NCBI GenBank assembly: GCA_003427395.1
Contig: BFEA01000233.1
Span: 99,725-138,109 of the forward strand
Origin: Chara braunii
Lineage: Eukaryota; Streptophyta; Charophyceae; Charales; Characeae
DNA: 38,385 bases
Direction of reading: 5' to 3'
Made by a program: the position numbers and the translations under genes. Shown piece by piece: positions 1 through 8,213 of the stretch. Below the pieces are notes generated by a model, which was not told where the DNA came from, did no database searches, and worked only from the letters and a program-made list of their open reading frames with translations. Each line of letters begins with the position of its first letter. Positions within the stretch are counted from its first letter, which is position 1.

Positions 1-173
1 CGTCTCGCTCTTCTTTTTTTTTTTTTTTTTTTTTTTTTGTAACCAAACCCATTTAAAATAAATATATATAATCCTATTTTTTCTCCTTAAAGATCGCTGC
101 TTCCTCTTTTTTTTTTTTTAATAGGGTTGTTATCAATAACACACCTGGCGGCAATAGCGAGAGAATAACAATG
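1..173. repeat. Low-complexity T-rich start of window
   Basis: Two long T runs (about 13-38 and 107-119) surround AT-rich sequence. No gene, RNA box or paired structure was recognised. The T runs could be poly(A) tails of minus-strand retroposons truncated by the window edge. Confidence 0.5.
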
Positions 174-434
174 TTGGCCTTCGCGACAAATTGGAACGAT
201 ACAGAGAAGGGTAATCAGCAAAATGTCCCCTGGGGCCAAGTCCCACTAGCAGCGTTGAGCTACCTCAACGCCTGAATCTGGACGTGTTTGTGGAGACGTG
301 CAGTTCAGGAAAGTCGACACCATTTCTGCACATCTCCTCAAAAGCGTCCAGATTCAGGCATTGAGGTAGCTCCACGCTGCTAGTGGGACTTGGCCCCTGC
401 ACAAGGATAACACGCGTAAATCTATAAATGGTCC
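174..434 (+). pseudogene. U6 snRNA pseudogene split by a foldback element
   Basis: The 5' part (174-231) carries CCTTCGCGACA followed by TTGGAACGATACAGAGAAG, matching the U6 5' stem region and the start of the ACAGAG-containing core. The 3' part (398-434) carries ACAAGGATAACACGCG and ATAAATGGTCC, the second half of plant-type U6, followed by a T/C-rich stretch. Between them lies a 166-bp inverted-repeat element, so the U6 copy is disrupted. The region that should read ATTAGCATGGCCCCTG is also altered. U6 normally acts in the spliceosome catalytic core; this copy cannot. No upstream TATA or USE promoter element was recognised. It is probably a retroposed pseudogene that later received a MITE. 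Confidence 0.8.
232..397. mobile_element. MITE family I copy 1 (foldback inside U6)
   Basis: The terminal inverted repeats start GGGGCCAAGTCCCACTAGCA and pair almost fully over about 70 bp, including CCTGAATCTGGACG. Subterminally each arm holds GTTGAGCTACCTCAAC or a close variant, itself a small palindrome. The word CCCCTG occurs at both junctions (227-232 and 394-399) and could be a target-site duplication, though it overlaps the repeat ends. No coding capacity is present, so the element must be non-autonomous. Related copies lie at 1003-1170 and 4007-4221. Confidence 0.75.
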
Positions 435-498
435 TTTTTTTTTCTTTCTTTTAAATAACAAAAAAAACACCCGTTCATACCCGGAGCTGTCCTGGGGA

Positions 499-584
<86 letters not shown>

Positions 585-803
585 GGGGGGGCGGGGACTT
601 CACAATTCTACCTGGAGTTGTCCTGAGAGCATTTCCCAGTTTAGCTCACGTCCCGGCGGAACCGAGAGAAACGCATTCCATTTACTCAATTCATAGACTC
701 GATTCAATGCACTAATCAGCATATACTCCTGTCAGCTAAAATGTATATTCAATAGCATCGTATATCTCAATGCTATTCCACATCACAACCAAGTTTCTCT
801 CGA
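435..803. repeat. (GA)n microsatellite and unassigned sequence
   Basis: A GA run with a short CA interruption occupies about 496-581 and ends in a G-rich stretch. The rest (582-803) is unique-looking DNA without a recognisable gene or RNA feature. Confidence 0.7.
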
Positions 804-914
804 GTCCTTTGGGACATCAGTTAATTTAAATGGGAACGATACAGAGAAGGGAAGATTAGCATGGCCCATGCGCAAGGATGACACGCATAAATCTAGAAAT
901 GGTCCAAAAAAAAA
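804..914 (+). pseudogene. U6 snRNA retropseudogene with A tail
   Basis: The sequence follows plant U6 from the 5' hairpin (GTCCTTTGGGACAT) through GGAACGATACAGAGAAG, ATTAGCATGGCCCATGCGC, AAGGATGACACGCATAAATC and AGAAATGGTCC. Five extra bases (GGGAA or GGAAG) sit between ACAGAGAAG and ATTAGC, in the part of U6 that must fold in the catalytic core. The segment between the 5' hairpin and GGAACG is also diverged. It ends in an A run of about 14 instead of a U-rich terminator, which points to retroposition. A functional U6 gene is unlikely. Confidence 0.82.
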
Positions 915-1002
915 AAAAAGGTTTCTCAGACTTTCTCTCTACTACTTGACCGACCGCACTCCTAGCCTACCTAATTTAGTGCCCTACCAACTCAGACTAC
1001 CT

Positions 1003-1170
1003 GGGCCGAGGTCCCACTAGCAAAAAGGATAGGATCGAGCTCCTGAATCTGGATGTGTTTTAAGCAGAGATGCAGAAAAGCAGTTCAATCTCGATTTCCT
1101 GCACATCTCCATAAACTCGTCCAGATTCAGGCATTCTATCCGATCCTCTTTGCTAGTGGGACCCCGCCCC
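1003..1170. mobile_element. MITE family I copy 2
   Basis: The ends GGTCCCACTAGCA and TGCTAGTGGGACC form inverted repeats continuing into CTGAATCTGGA on the left and TCCAGATTCAG on the right. Between the constant parts, the left arm has AAAAAGGATAGGATCG and the right arm carries the near complement CTATCCGATCCTCTTT. This segment differs entirely from the corresponding part of copy 1 yet matches between its own arms. No protein is encoded. Confidence 0.7.
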
Positions 1171-1325
1171 TGGGGCTACTGGATCTATCCTCCGGCCCAG
1201 TGGAGTTACAGCTTCCCAATTACCTGCCACTCTCCTGAAATACAGTCACTCGTTATATATATAAGTAAATAGCCATTACTGTCAAGAATAAGCAAATGGA
1301 AATTATAAATGATGTACATCTTCTT

Positions 1326-1471
1326 GAGTATATATATATATATATATGTTTGTGACGATATATATATTAACGAGTATATATATATTTATATATTTTAACG
1401 AGTATATATATATATTTTAACGAGTATATATATATAGAGTATATATGTTTGTGACGATATATATATATATA
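1326..1471. repeat. AT-rich microsatellite with repeated words
   Basis: TA tracts alternate with the words TTTGTGACGATATATA (twice) and TAACGAGTATATATA (three times), giving a degenerate tandem structure. No gene is seen. Confidence 0.8.
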
Positions 1472-1523
1472 GTCACTCCAGCGTCACGGACCGCCGAGTG
1501 CCCTGGTCCCACGAGGCACTCTC

Positions 1524-1631
1524 CACCGTCCCTCCCGAACATAACGCCCCCTGATAATGAATGTATAGAAGCCATTTTCCCGGTCCGGTACAGGCAAAAT
1601 GAGGGTTGCGTTATGTTCTGGGAAGACGGTA
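1524..1631. mobile_element. MITE family II copy 1
   Basis: The terminal inverted repeats are CACCGTCCCTCCCGAACATAA on the left (from 1524) and the complement of TTATGTTCTGGGAAGACGGT on the right. Further inside, the arms pair less well. It is about 108 bp long, noncoding and flanked by TA on the right. The two siblings are at 1710-1820 and 2185-2293. Confidence 0.65.
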
Positions 1632-1709
1632 GCCTCCTCCTTAGCGACAAAGTGCTCTGGTCCCCCTATCATCCTGAACTAACCGCCCACTAACCTACTT
1701 CTTACTTAC

Positions 1710-1820
1710 CTACCGTCGTCCCCCGAATACAACGTACGGTCATTATAGCTGTATTTGAGGCATCTTTCAGTCTAGATACAGCTATAATGACCGTACGTTG
1801 TATTCGGGGGAAGAAGGTTA
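1710..1820. mobile_element. MITE family II copy 2 (near-perfect foldback)
   Basis: The arms ACCGTCGTCCCCCGAATAC and its counterpart ending GAAGAAGGT are almost perfectly complementary for roughly 45 bp, through ACGTACGGTCATTATAG and CTGTAT. TA dinucleotides at the ends fit a TA-type duplication, as in Tc1/mariner-derived MITEs. The high arm identity suggests this is the youngest copy in the window. Confidence 0.75.
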
Positions 1821-1900
1821 CTATGCAGCCACTCTCAGTGGGTACGCCCATGAACTGTTGAAAGACAGACCGGAGTTCGAATCCAGATGATGATGGTACA
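1821..1900 (+). repeat. tRNA-like SINE head (box A/box B)
   Basis: CACTCTCAGTGGGTACG resembles a pol III box A, and 45 bases on GGAGTTCGAATCCAG matches box B closely. No full cloverleaf can be drawn. It is probably a tRNA-derived SINE promoter, truncated by neighbouring insertions. Confidence 0.4.
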
Positions 1901-2154
1901 TCATTGGTGAGTAAAAGCAATTTTTTTTTATTATTATTTTTTCGCAAATATTTTTGAATTGCCTGGCGCTAGTGGGCTCAGTGATCGTATCTCAAGGCCG
2001 TTGTCCTTTTCCGAAAAAAAAAAAAAAAAAAAAAACCAGAACTTCGCAGCCACTTAGACGACACCAGCCCCCTCCTGCTGTGGAATCCACAGAGCTTCGG
2101 GTCTTTTTTATTTTTTGGTGAGAGAGAGAGAGAAAGAACAACCGGAGCTGATGT

Positions 2155-2186
2155 TAGGGGTGCGCTGATAGGAGCAGGCACCCCTA
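2155..2186 (-). other. LINE 3'-UTR stem-loop, copy X1
   Basis: A perfect 9-bp stem (TAGGGGTGC with GCACCCCTA) encloses CTG, the 7-nt loop CTCCTAT (minus strand) and CAG. The loop agrees with the loops at 33043-33049 and 34800-34806, but the outer stem is different in all three. Confidence 0.7.
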
Positions 2187-2293
2187 CCGTCTTCCCCCGA
2201 ACATAACGCACCCTAAAAATGAATATATACGAGCTATATTTTCAGCCAGATACAGCCAAAATAAGGGTGCGTTGTGTTCGGGGGAAGATGGTA
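2185..2293. mobile_element. MITE family II copy 3 inside LINE 3' UTR
   Basis: TACCGTCTTCCCCCGAACA on the left pairs with the complement on the right ending GGGGGAAGATGGTA. Both ends carry TA. The arms stay complementary through AACGCACCCT. It interrupts the LINE 3' block described for 2100-2370. Confidence 0.75.
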
Positions 2294-2370
2294 GCAGTCC
2301 CTGGAAGGCTCCATCTATTGCTGGGGAGCAGCACCTGCTCGAAACCGGGTCCAGCATCCTTGAACAGTGT

Positions 2371-2562
2371 GACTGTTTGTTTGAATATATAATATATATG
2401 TGACTTGAAAAAAAAAAAAAAAAAAAAAAAAGATATGTGACTCTAGTGACAGCAAGCTCTAGGCCCCACCTAAAAAGGGGGCAATTTGACTACAGGTAGA
2501 TATATGCACAGCAGCCTGAGTTGATGGCCTATACCACAACATAAGGAAACTGATAGTACATC
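2371..2562. repeat. A-run and unassigned spacer
   Basis: An A run at 2409-2431 follows AT-rich sequence with ATATAT words. The remainder shows no recognisable gene. Confidence 0.5.
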
Positions 2563-2564
2563 CC

Positions 2565-2760
2565 TTTTTTTTTTTTTTTTCTTTTCTTTTGGGCTGCTCC
2601 TGCTCCATCTATTGCTGGGGAGCAGCACCTGCTGGAACCCGGGTCCAGCGTCCCATTGATACATCTTGTAGCTCATCCTAGTCCCATGGTTACTACTAAG
2701 AGAACTTGAAACAGGTTCAAAAGTAGTGTTCTCTGCTTCTTGCCTTTCACCCAGCAAACG
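2565..2760 (-). pseudogene. LINE 3' end (minus) with poly(A) tail
   Basis: On the minus strand GACGCTGGACCCGGGTTCC leads into AGCAGGTGCTGCTCCCC and AATAGATGGAG, then a short A-rich tail (T run 2565-2580 on the plus strand). The loop-bearing 3'-UTR hairpin of the other copies is absent. Instead GCTGCTCC (2593-2600) and GGAGCAGC (2619-2626) form an alternative 8-bp stem just before the tail. It is a second truncated insertion of the same LINE family, 200-300 bases from the first. Confidence 0.6.
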
Positions 2761-2883
2761 TCCCCCCTCTTGTCTAAGTATTGGGGCTTGGTGCTATCAG
2801 CTATGATTGACCCCCAGTTCATGCCGGCAAGCAAACCTCCCCGCTTCCCAACCCCCATCCTTTGGAATGCGGTACCGTGCCGT

Positions 2884-2976
2884 GTGATGTCTGCTGGACG
2901 TGTGCAGTGGCTGAAGTGTGATGTCTGCTGGATGTGTGCAGTGGGTGAAGTGGGTGAAGTGGGTGAAGTGGGTGAC
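2884..2976. repeat. Short tandem repeats (34 bp x2, then 9 bp x4)
   Basis: The unit around GTGATGTCTGCTGGA occurs twice about 34 bp apart and is followed by four copies of GGGTGAAGT. The frames here look protein-like only because of the repeats. Confidence 0.75.
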
Positions 2977-3126
2977 GGCATGCACTTGTCTTCCTCGTCA
3001 TGCGGTCAAACCCTTCTTAAACCCATCGCCGCTGTCGTATTTCAGGCTTAGTGAGTAGCTATTGTCTCCGCCATCCCTCGGGTGTGCTGACGAGGGTCAG
3101 GGAGGGGTAGGTGGAGGGGGGCTCAG

Positions 3127-3152
3127 NGGCGGGGGGGGGGGGGGGGGGGGGG
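3127..3152. other. Ambiguous base and G homopolymer
   Basis: An N at 3127 is followed by a G run of about 22. Assembly is unreliable here, and neighbouring frames should not be trusted across it. Confidence 0.8.
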
Positions 3153-3295
3153 CTTGAGAAACCACCACAGCTCTTCTCTGGGGGCCTTGCCCCGCTTCAC
3201 TCTCCGGCGCCAGTCCACCTTGATCGCTCTCCGCAGCCCACGTTTAATGGAAGATTTCTGTTCCAGCTGCTCTGAGAGCGTACTCACACAGCACT

Positions 3296-3407
3296 TGCAC
3301 TATCTTAAATGTATCTCACCTCATGTTCTGCCTCGCCTGGACGTATCTGGCTGCACTATCTTAAATGTATCTGACAGCATTTTCTGCCTGGACTGGACGT
3401 ATCTGGC
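3296..3407. repeat. 56-bp tandem duplication
   Basis: TGCACTATCTTAAATGTATC begins two units at 3296 and 3352 that are about 85 percent alike and end in GGACGTATCTGGC. No function is evident. Confidence 0.8.
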
Positions 3408-3586
3408 CACAATTCCGCTCCAAAACACGTTAAAAAGTTTGAGTGTGAGTATATGCCTTGAGAAGGGCCTGCCCTCAAAGCAAGATCGGTTTCTCTTTGG
3501 CCCAGATCGCAGAGCAGATCACCGCTCTTGCTACATCAGCAACGTAGGGCCACACGTCTCTTCCCCGTCCCCCCTGGCGATCCTAC

Positions 3587-3690
3587 ACAAAACCCAACAA
3601 AACCACAACAAAACACAACAAAACACAACAAAAACAAAACACAACAAAACACAACAAAGCACAACAAAAACAAAACACAACAAAACACAA
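3587..3690. repeat. (CAAAACACAA)n simple repeat
   Basis: Degenerate ACAAAACACAACAAAA-type repeats fill this stretch. Confidence 0.85.
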
Positions 3691-3705
3691 CCTTCATTCC
3701 ATTCA

Positions 3706-3930
3706 ACATCTCTCTGTCCTAACTGCTCCCAGTGGTGGGGTCCACAACGCCCAGCCCCTCTTGGCGGTCGGGCACTCCCACCGGAGACGTCTGGTGGATT
3801 AAAAACCCCACGTGCAGCGGGTGCAACCCAGAGGAACCTCCGCCAGACTTCTCTGGTGGGAGTGCCCGGCTGCCAAGAGGGCTGGAGGTGGTGGGTCCCA
3901 CCACTGGGAGCAGTTAGGAGGGAGAGATGT
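3706..3930. mobile_element. Foldback MITE (ACATCTCTC ends)
   Basis: The left arm ACATCTCTC...CCTAACTGCTCCCAG pairs with the right arm CTGGGAGCAGTTAGGAG...GAGAGATGT. Pairing continues inwards through CCAGCCCCTCTTGGC and CGGGCACTCCCACC, about 90 bp in all. The loop holds the CACGTGCAGCGGGTGCAACC region. It is noncoding; several overlapping frames across it are by-products of the GC-rich palindrome. Confidence 0.7.
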
Positions 3931-4006
3931 CCACAAAACGCCACTCACATCACCATCCACAGAGCCAGAGAGCGTCAAAAGAAGGCTCACCTGCTTCACA
4001 TTCGGG

Positions 4007-4221
4007 GGGGCCGAGTCCCAGCGTTGAGTTTCCTCAACGACTGAATGTGGACGTGTTTGTGGAGATGTGCAGCATTGAGTTTCCTCAACGCCTGAATCTG
4101 GACGTGGTTGTGGAGATGTGCAGAAATTGTGTTGAGTCATTTCCTCAACCGCACATCTCCACAAACACGTCCAGATTCAGACATTGAGGAAATTCAACCC
4201 TGCTAGTAGGACTTGGGCCCC
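4007..4221. mobile_element. MITE family I copy 3 with internal duplication
   Basis: The ends GGGGCCGAGTCCCAGC and CTAGTAGGACTTGGGCCCC match the family I termini. The left arm holds a 51-bp tandem duplication (units from 4022 and 4073), each with the small palindrome GTTGAGTTTCCTCAAC or a variant and the constant TGAATCTGGACG. The right arm has one counterpart. It is longer than copies 1 and 2 because of this duplication. Confidence 0.72.
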
Positions 4222-5155
4222 GGGAGAGTTACCAGAATGCTCCACAGTTTCAGAAAGAGGGAGGGGGGGAGGGGGGGGGGGAGGGGGACCACAAAAAGAA
4301 GAGGAGTCTCTCTCTTCATCAAGGGATGTTTTCAAGAAGAAGAAGAACAACAACAACAAGAAACAGAAAAAGGTTCTGCCACACTCCCTTTTTTTTGTTC
4401 AGTCCGATCTTTTGAAAATTTCGCTTAAAAAGCGACGGCGAAAAAAATCGAGTGTGAGAGAGTGAGGCTGGAAACGAAAAAGGGGGGGGGGGGGGGGGGG
4501 GGGGGGGGGGTAGGAGGGAATGGGAAAAAAAGAAAAAAGGAGGAAGAATGCTCCACAGTTTTTCTTTTTTTTTGTCTTTTATTTTTGCTCCACAGATTGA
4601 GGGGGAATAAAAAGGAATAGAAAAGGAGGAAGGAAAAAGGGAAAGAAAGAAAAAGGACGGAAAGGACAGAAAAAAAAAAAAAAAAAGCCGAAGAAGACCG
4701 AGACAGAAATAGCTGAAGTCATGTTTGCAGGTGTCCCCTGTATATAAGCCTTAGGAGTAGGCTTATAGATAGGTAGTGAAAGTGAATTGAAATAATTTGA
4801 AAGATTATGAAAGATTTGAGAGAAGAATATAGCATAGTTATATATATATATAAATGATGAAAAAAAAGGAAAAAAGAGAAAAAAAAGTACTCAAAGCCAG
4901 GACAGAAAGAGGAGTAGGAATGCTGCTTCCCTCACGATGAAGAAGAAAAAGATGTTCCCTCCCCATGTCCATGTTCTTCTTTTCTTTGTTTTTATGTTCA
5001 TCTTCTTCTACCGGCGAAACCGAAAAGGACAGAATTATCCAAAAAAGGAGATGAAGACAGAAAAAATGTTGTGCTTTTTTTCTTTTTCCCACTTGGACTT
5101 TTGAACGCTCTTCTCTTTCGAAGAAGAAGAAGGGCCTCACCCCACTACACAACAC
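4222..5155. repeat. Purine-rich low-complexity DNA with G runs
   Basis: G-rich tracts at about 4258-4287 and a G run at 4483-4510 flank AAG/GAA-rich sequence. Frames through it are composition artefacts. The segment 5013-5130 recurs, diverged, at 6143-6260 (words GAACGNTCTTCTCT, GTTGTGC and the GAAGAAGAAG tail), so it is part of a dispersed repeat. Confidence 0.55.
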
Positions 5156-5159
5156 TATA

Positions 5160-5317
5160 CATGCATCTGCGTGCCGAATAAATCAGGAGGTGTTGCTGCA
5201 ATAGGTATTGTCTTAGCTTCACTGTTTGCTTTACCTTTCATTAACACTTCACATGTAGGAAGTTTGAATCACACAATATTTTGGATTTTGGATTATCTAA
5301 GAAGCTTTGCAATTTAA
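5160..5317 (+). pseudogene. cob: Mitochondrial cytochrome b fragment (NUMT)
   Basis: From 5174 the frame reads PNKSGGVAAIGIVLASLFAL followed by PFINTS. This matches the C-terminal region of plant mitochondrial apocytochrome b, where the family has (R)SIPNKxGGVAAI...LALPFINTSYVRS. Cytochrome b is a membrane subunit of respiratory complex III. Just upstream, the CTGCGT that should encode Leu-Arg is out of frame with the rest. After about residue 35 the similarity fades (IFW is retained), and a TAA ends the frame at 5315. It is a short nuclear insertion of mitochondrial DNA and not functional. The AT-rich sequence on its right may include more organelle-derived DNA, which I could not assign. Confidence 0.75.
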
Positions 5318-5565
5318 TTTATTACGAGTGCTAATATAAATATTGTCGGTAGTAATTGAATGAATCTGATTTTATTTGAATTTCCTATATACATTTGAAT
5401 TTTTCTTTTTCATTTTTGTATTAAAAATTTAAACTAAAATTGGTTTAGTGAATGAATCAATTTTTTATTTGTATTTATAAGGGACCCGTAAAAAATCAAC
5501 GTTTCACTTTCGGCTTTGTAGTAGAGATTTTGAAAGATTATTTTTTTCAAATCGACTATAACCCT
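5318..5565. other. AT-rich spacer, unassigned
   Basis: This very AT-rich stretch has no recognisable gene. It is compositionally unlike the GC-richer flanks and could be further organellar DNA. Confidence 0.35.
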
Positions 5566-5750
5566 TAGCCTTCCAAGCTAATGATACGGGTTTGATTCCC
5601 CTTACCAGCTAGCAGAGTCGTGGCATGAGCTTTGCCTGGCCGGAGTGCCTCGCTCAGCTCAGGGCTGCGACGACTTTTTGTAAGGGACGCCGGGCCCGTT
5701 TCCCGGCTTGATGTTAATAAAGCTTGTTCTTCTTCTTAAAAAAAAAAAAA
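5566..5750 (+). mobile_element. tRNA-derived SINE
   Basis: TTAGCCTTCCAAGCTAATGA followed by CGGGTTTGATTCCCC gives a box A-like and a very good box B sequence at tRNA-like spacing. A body of about 110 bp follows, with GCCTGGCCGGAGTGCC and the small hairpin GCCGGG/CCCGGC. It ends TTAATAAAGCTTGTTCTTC and an A-rich tail from about 5739. Layout and tail fit a pol III SINE. Two other tRNA-headed elements in the window (31.4 and 38.1 kb) have different bodies. Confidence 0.65.
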
Positions 5751-5992
5751 GAAAAAAAAGAAGGATTACTCATTCTATAAAAAAAAACAAAAAAAGGAGT
5801 AATTCTTATCTATTCAATCATTGTTAGAATCAAACGGAAGAGGTTATATACTATCTATAAATTCAGTGATGATATATACCCTCATTTATATAAGATAATT
5901 ATCCTTTATAATAGAGAAATATCTTTCTTTATTGTATTCTACATTCTACAATAAATGTAATAAAATTTTAAAAATATAAAATAAACATTTTG
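5751..5992. other. AT-rich spacer, unassigned
   Basis: A/T-rich sequence without a recognisable gene or RNA. Confidence 0.4.
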
Positions 5993-6104
5993 GTTGGACC
6001 AGGTGCATTGGGATGAATTAAACACTACAAATGTCGGATGCCCTCCGGTCCTGAAGGCATCCGAATGCATGTATAGAGTGTTGTGTACTGGAGCGAGGTC
6101 CAAC
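5993..6104. mobile_element. Small foldback element with three nested stems
   Basis: Three nested complementary pairs lie symmetrically: GTTGGACC/GGTCCAAC (5993-6000, 6097-6104), AACACT/AGTGTT (6021-6026, 6077-6082) and CGGATGCC/GGCATCCG (6035-6042, 6056-6063). It is about 112 bp, noncoding, and probably a MITE or a hairpin RNA source. Confidence 0.6.
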
Positions 6105-6142
6105 GAGGCAATGCTCTCTCTTCATATGGGATGCCCATCTTC

Positions 6143-6440
6143 CACCAGCGAAAAACGGAAAAGGTAGAAATAGCCAAAGGAGACGGAGAAAGAAAGAATG
6201 TTGTGCCTTCTTTTCTGATTTGACTTTTGAACGGTCTTCTCTCTCACGAAGAAAAAGAAGAAGAAGAAGAAGATGAAGAAGAGGCTATGTCATCATTTGT
6301 TGAAGAAAAAGAAGAAATTGTGGAAGAAGAAGAATCTCCGTAATCACTTGTTGAAGACGAAGAAGAAGAAGAAGAAGAAGAAGAAGAGAAAAAAAAAAAA
6401 AAGTTTCGTCATCATTTGTTGGAAAAGAAAAAATTATAGA
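6143..6440. repeat. Dispersed repeat and (GAA)n tract
   Basis: 6143-6260 is a diverged copy of 5013-5130. It runs into GAAGAAGAAG and AAG tracts that continue to about 6440 with A homopolymers. No gene is seen. Confidence 0.65.
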
Positions 6441-6765
6441 AGTAGTAGAATAAGAAGAGGCTCCGTCATCATTTGCTCTTGTCTGTGTGAGAAAGTCAGA
6501 TTGACCGCCGGAACGACTTTCCATTCGTCCAACTATATTTGCAATGGGTGTATCGACCGAGGGCGTACTCATAGGAGGACTTTTTCACTTATTTATGAAC
6601 ATGCTTGCTGTTAGATGCATCTACATCTGGTTGTGTATGTGGTCAAATACATTTACGATGGTGCTAGTGTGAGTTGTGTCTGATTGTCCTATCCCATCTT
6701 CTGTCGAAAATAGTCGACGACCAACGGGCCTAGTGTAGCTTCGAGTTGGTATACCCCCGGGTGTT
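6441..6765. other. Spacer, nothing recognised
   Basis: Frames here are short and not protein-like. No structural element was noticed. Confidence 0.4.
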
Positions 6766-7186
6766 GTTCAAACATCATTAAGAGTGCAAACACACATGTG
6801 TTACACACAGTCAATGTGAGTGAAACCATACACAGTGAAGACGACAAAAAAAGTGGGATAATAGAGTAGGAGGACAAATGAATCCGAGTGCAGGTTGCAT
6901 AGTGATTATTATAAAAAAACAATAGACCATAGCCGCACTAGCCGCACAACGTCGCGTGCAGAAAAAAAGTCAAAATGTTACGACACGCGAAGTGGAATGA
7001 CCCGGTGTCGTGTTTCAACCGTTCGTCGAACCGACCTTCCTCGGGATCTTGATTGAAACCTGGCGACAAATGACTTTCCCACTTCATAATCCTACTTAAG
7101 TACTAATCCTTATTGAAAACTATAGAGACAAACAAACCTAGAACAATAAAATACCTCATAGTCCCACCTTACCAGGTACCATTTGG
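6766..7186. repeat. 420-bp direct repeat, left copy (LTR candidate)
   Basis: This segment aligns along its whole length with 10907-11326. Shared words include TGCAAACACACATGTGTTAC, CACTTCATAATCCTACTT and AATAAAATACCTCATA, and I estimate about 80 percent identity. Similarity stops near TTACCA on the right and near AAACATCATT on the left. The 4.1-kb spacing with a gag-like frame between suggests LTRs of a decayed minus-strand element. No clear TG...CA boundary, primer site or target duplication was found, so two independent insertions remain possible. Confidence 0.6.
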
Positions 7187-7894
7187 ACCGTCATTTTTGG
7201 AACCACAAAATTCACGAGGTTCAAGGGAAAAAAAAAACTTTTATTAAAGTACACCTATTGCCCGTTGATTATTGTCACTTGTTAAAACAAAGTACCCATC
7301 TCTGCAAAATGTCATTAAATCGTCTATAAAAAGTACTCGGCGCCTGGTCGAAATACTGTCCGGGAAATTTCAAAGTCTTAATTCTACTTTTAAGGTCAAT
7401 AAAAAATATGCTTCTCCGCTAGGTATATTGTTCATGTTTCGTGCTCGGTGAAAAAACAATGAAATAACAATCATTTTTTTTTGTTTTGAGGAATACGATG
7501 AGAAGTTATAAAGACTCTAAAATATTATCTCAGCATCAAGTACATGTCGCTCATTCTTGTATCTAACTATGTATAATACTTTGACGGGGCTGTGAAAAAC
7601 CTTGATAATACATCCTAGGTAGTCCCACACATTATTTGTATTCGTTATTATTTGTATTCGTTATTTCCAACGTTGGCGTTTTTTCATAGCAATATCCGAA
7701 CAAACTCAGTCCTTTCTCTACCTCAACTTTTAACAGGATTGATCGTTTATCAAATTTCGCAAAAAATGAAACATCATCAACTAATTTTACCCCTTGAAAA
7801 AATACTTGTTGCTTATTCATACTTTTCAAGAAGCAGTTCTCATTATATGCACAAAGGAGGCCGGCCATTGTTGGGATTACAAAATTACCCATCG
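7187..7894. other. AT-rich spacer, nothing recognised
   Basis: Short frames only, with no motif. If the flanking 420-bp repeats are LTRs, this would be the distal part of the internal region of a minus-strand element. Confidence 0.35.
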
Positions 7895-8213
7895 GCTACG
7901 TAGCACCGTGTTCGCGTTCGTCTCTGAACACGAACATGTTTGCCCGAACGTGAACAAGCGCCAAAAACCCTGCGAACGCGAACATAAAAAAAAAAAAAAA
8001 ACGGTTCTAAGAAAACTCTGCAAAAAAATATATGTTATGTAAAATAAGAATACAAGCAACTTTTGCCTTGGAGTCATGTTCAAATTCGTGGTCAATCATG
8101 AGTTAAAAATCAGAATTTTTTTTTTTTTTTTTTTTTTTTTACGAAAAAAAAAAAATGTTCGCGAGCTGTGCGCGCGAACGTGTAGGCGCAAACACGTTCG
8201 CCATGCTACGCAG
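7895..8213 (+). mobile_element. GC-arm inverted element, copy 1
   Basis: Direct repeats GCTACGTAG (7895-7903) and GCTACGCAG (8205-8213) flank the element. The arms are built from variants of GAACGCGAAC/GTTCGCG in both orientations (7904-7985 and about 8157-8204) and meet A and T runs on the inside. The AT-rich core has AATATATGTTATG (about 8028-8040) and ACAAGCAACTTTTGCCTTGG (8052-8071), then AGTCATGTTCAAATTCG and CAATCATGAGTTAAAAATC. The core is shared with 17984-18050 and, on the other strand, about 26942-27027. The arms are not. It is noncoding. Confidence 0.65.

Larger units (their letters stand above)
2100..2370 (-). pseudogene. LINE 3' end (minus), split by a MITE
   Basis: On the minus strand the sequence reads GCTGGACCCGGTTTC, GAGCAGGTGCTGCTCCCC and AATAGATGGAG. 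This is the same 3' block found after the open frame of the LINE copies at 31.6-34.9 kb. After the MITE at 2185-2293 is removed, it continues into a stem-loop at 2155-2186 (stem TAGGGGTGC/GCACCCCTA, loop CTCCTAT on the minus strand). It ends in an A-rich tail, seen as T-rich at 2101-2117. Only the last 200 bases or so of the LINE are present. Confidence 0.65.

Noticed and set aside
804-914. A functional U6 snRNA gene
   Set aside because: There is an insertion next to the catalytic ACAGAG box, an A tail instead of a U-rich terminator, and no upstream plant U6 promoter elements.
3154-4044. A 296-codon plus-strand frame
   Set aside because: It spans a 56-bp tandem duplication, a CAAAA simple repeat and a foldback MITE; no domain and no codon signature were seen.
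6766-7186. Confident LTR call
   Set aside because: No TG/CA ends, primer-binding site, polypurine tract or target duplication could be placed, so it is kept as a candidate only.
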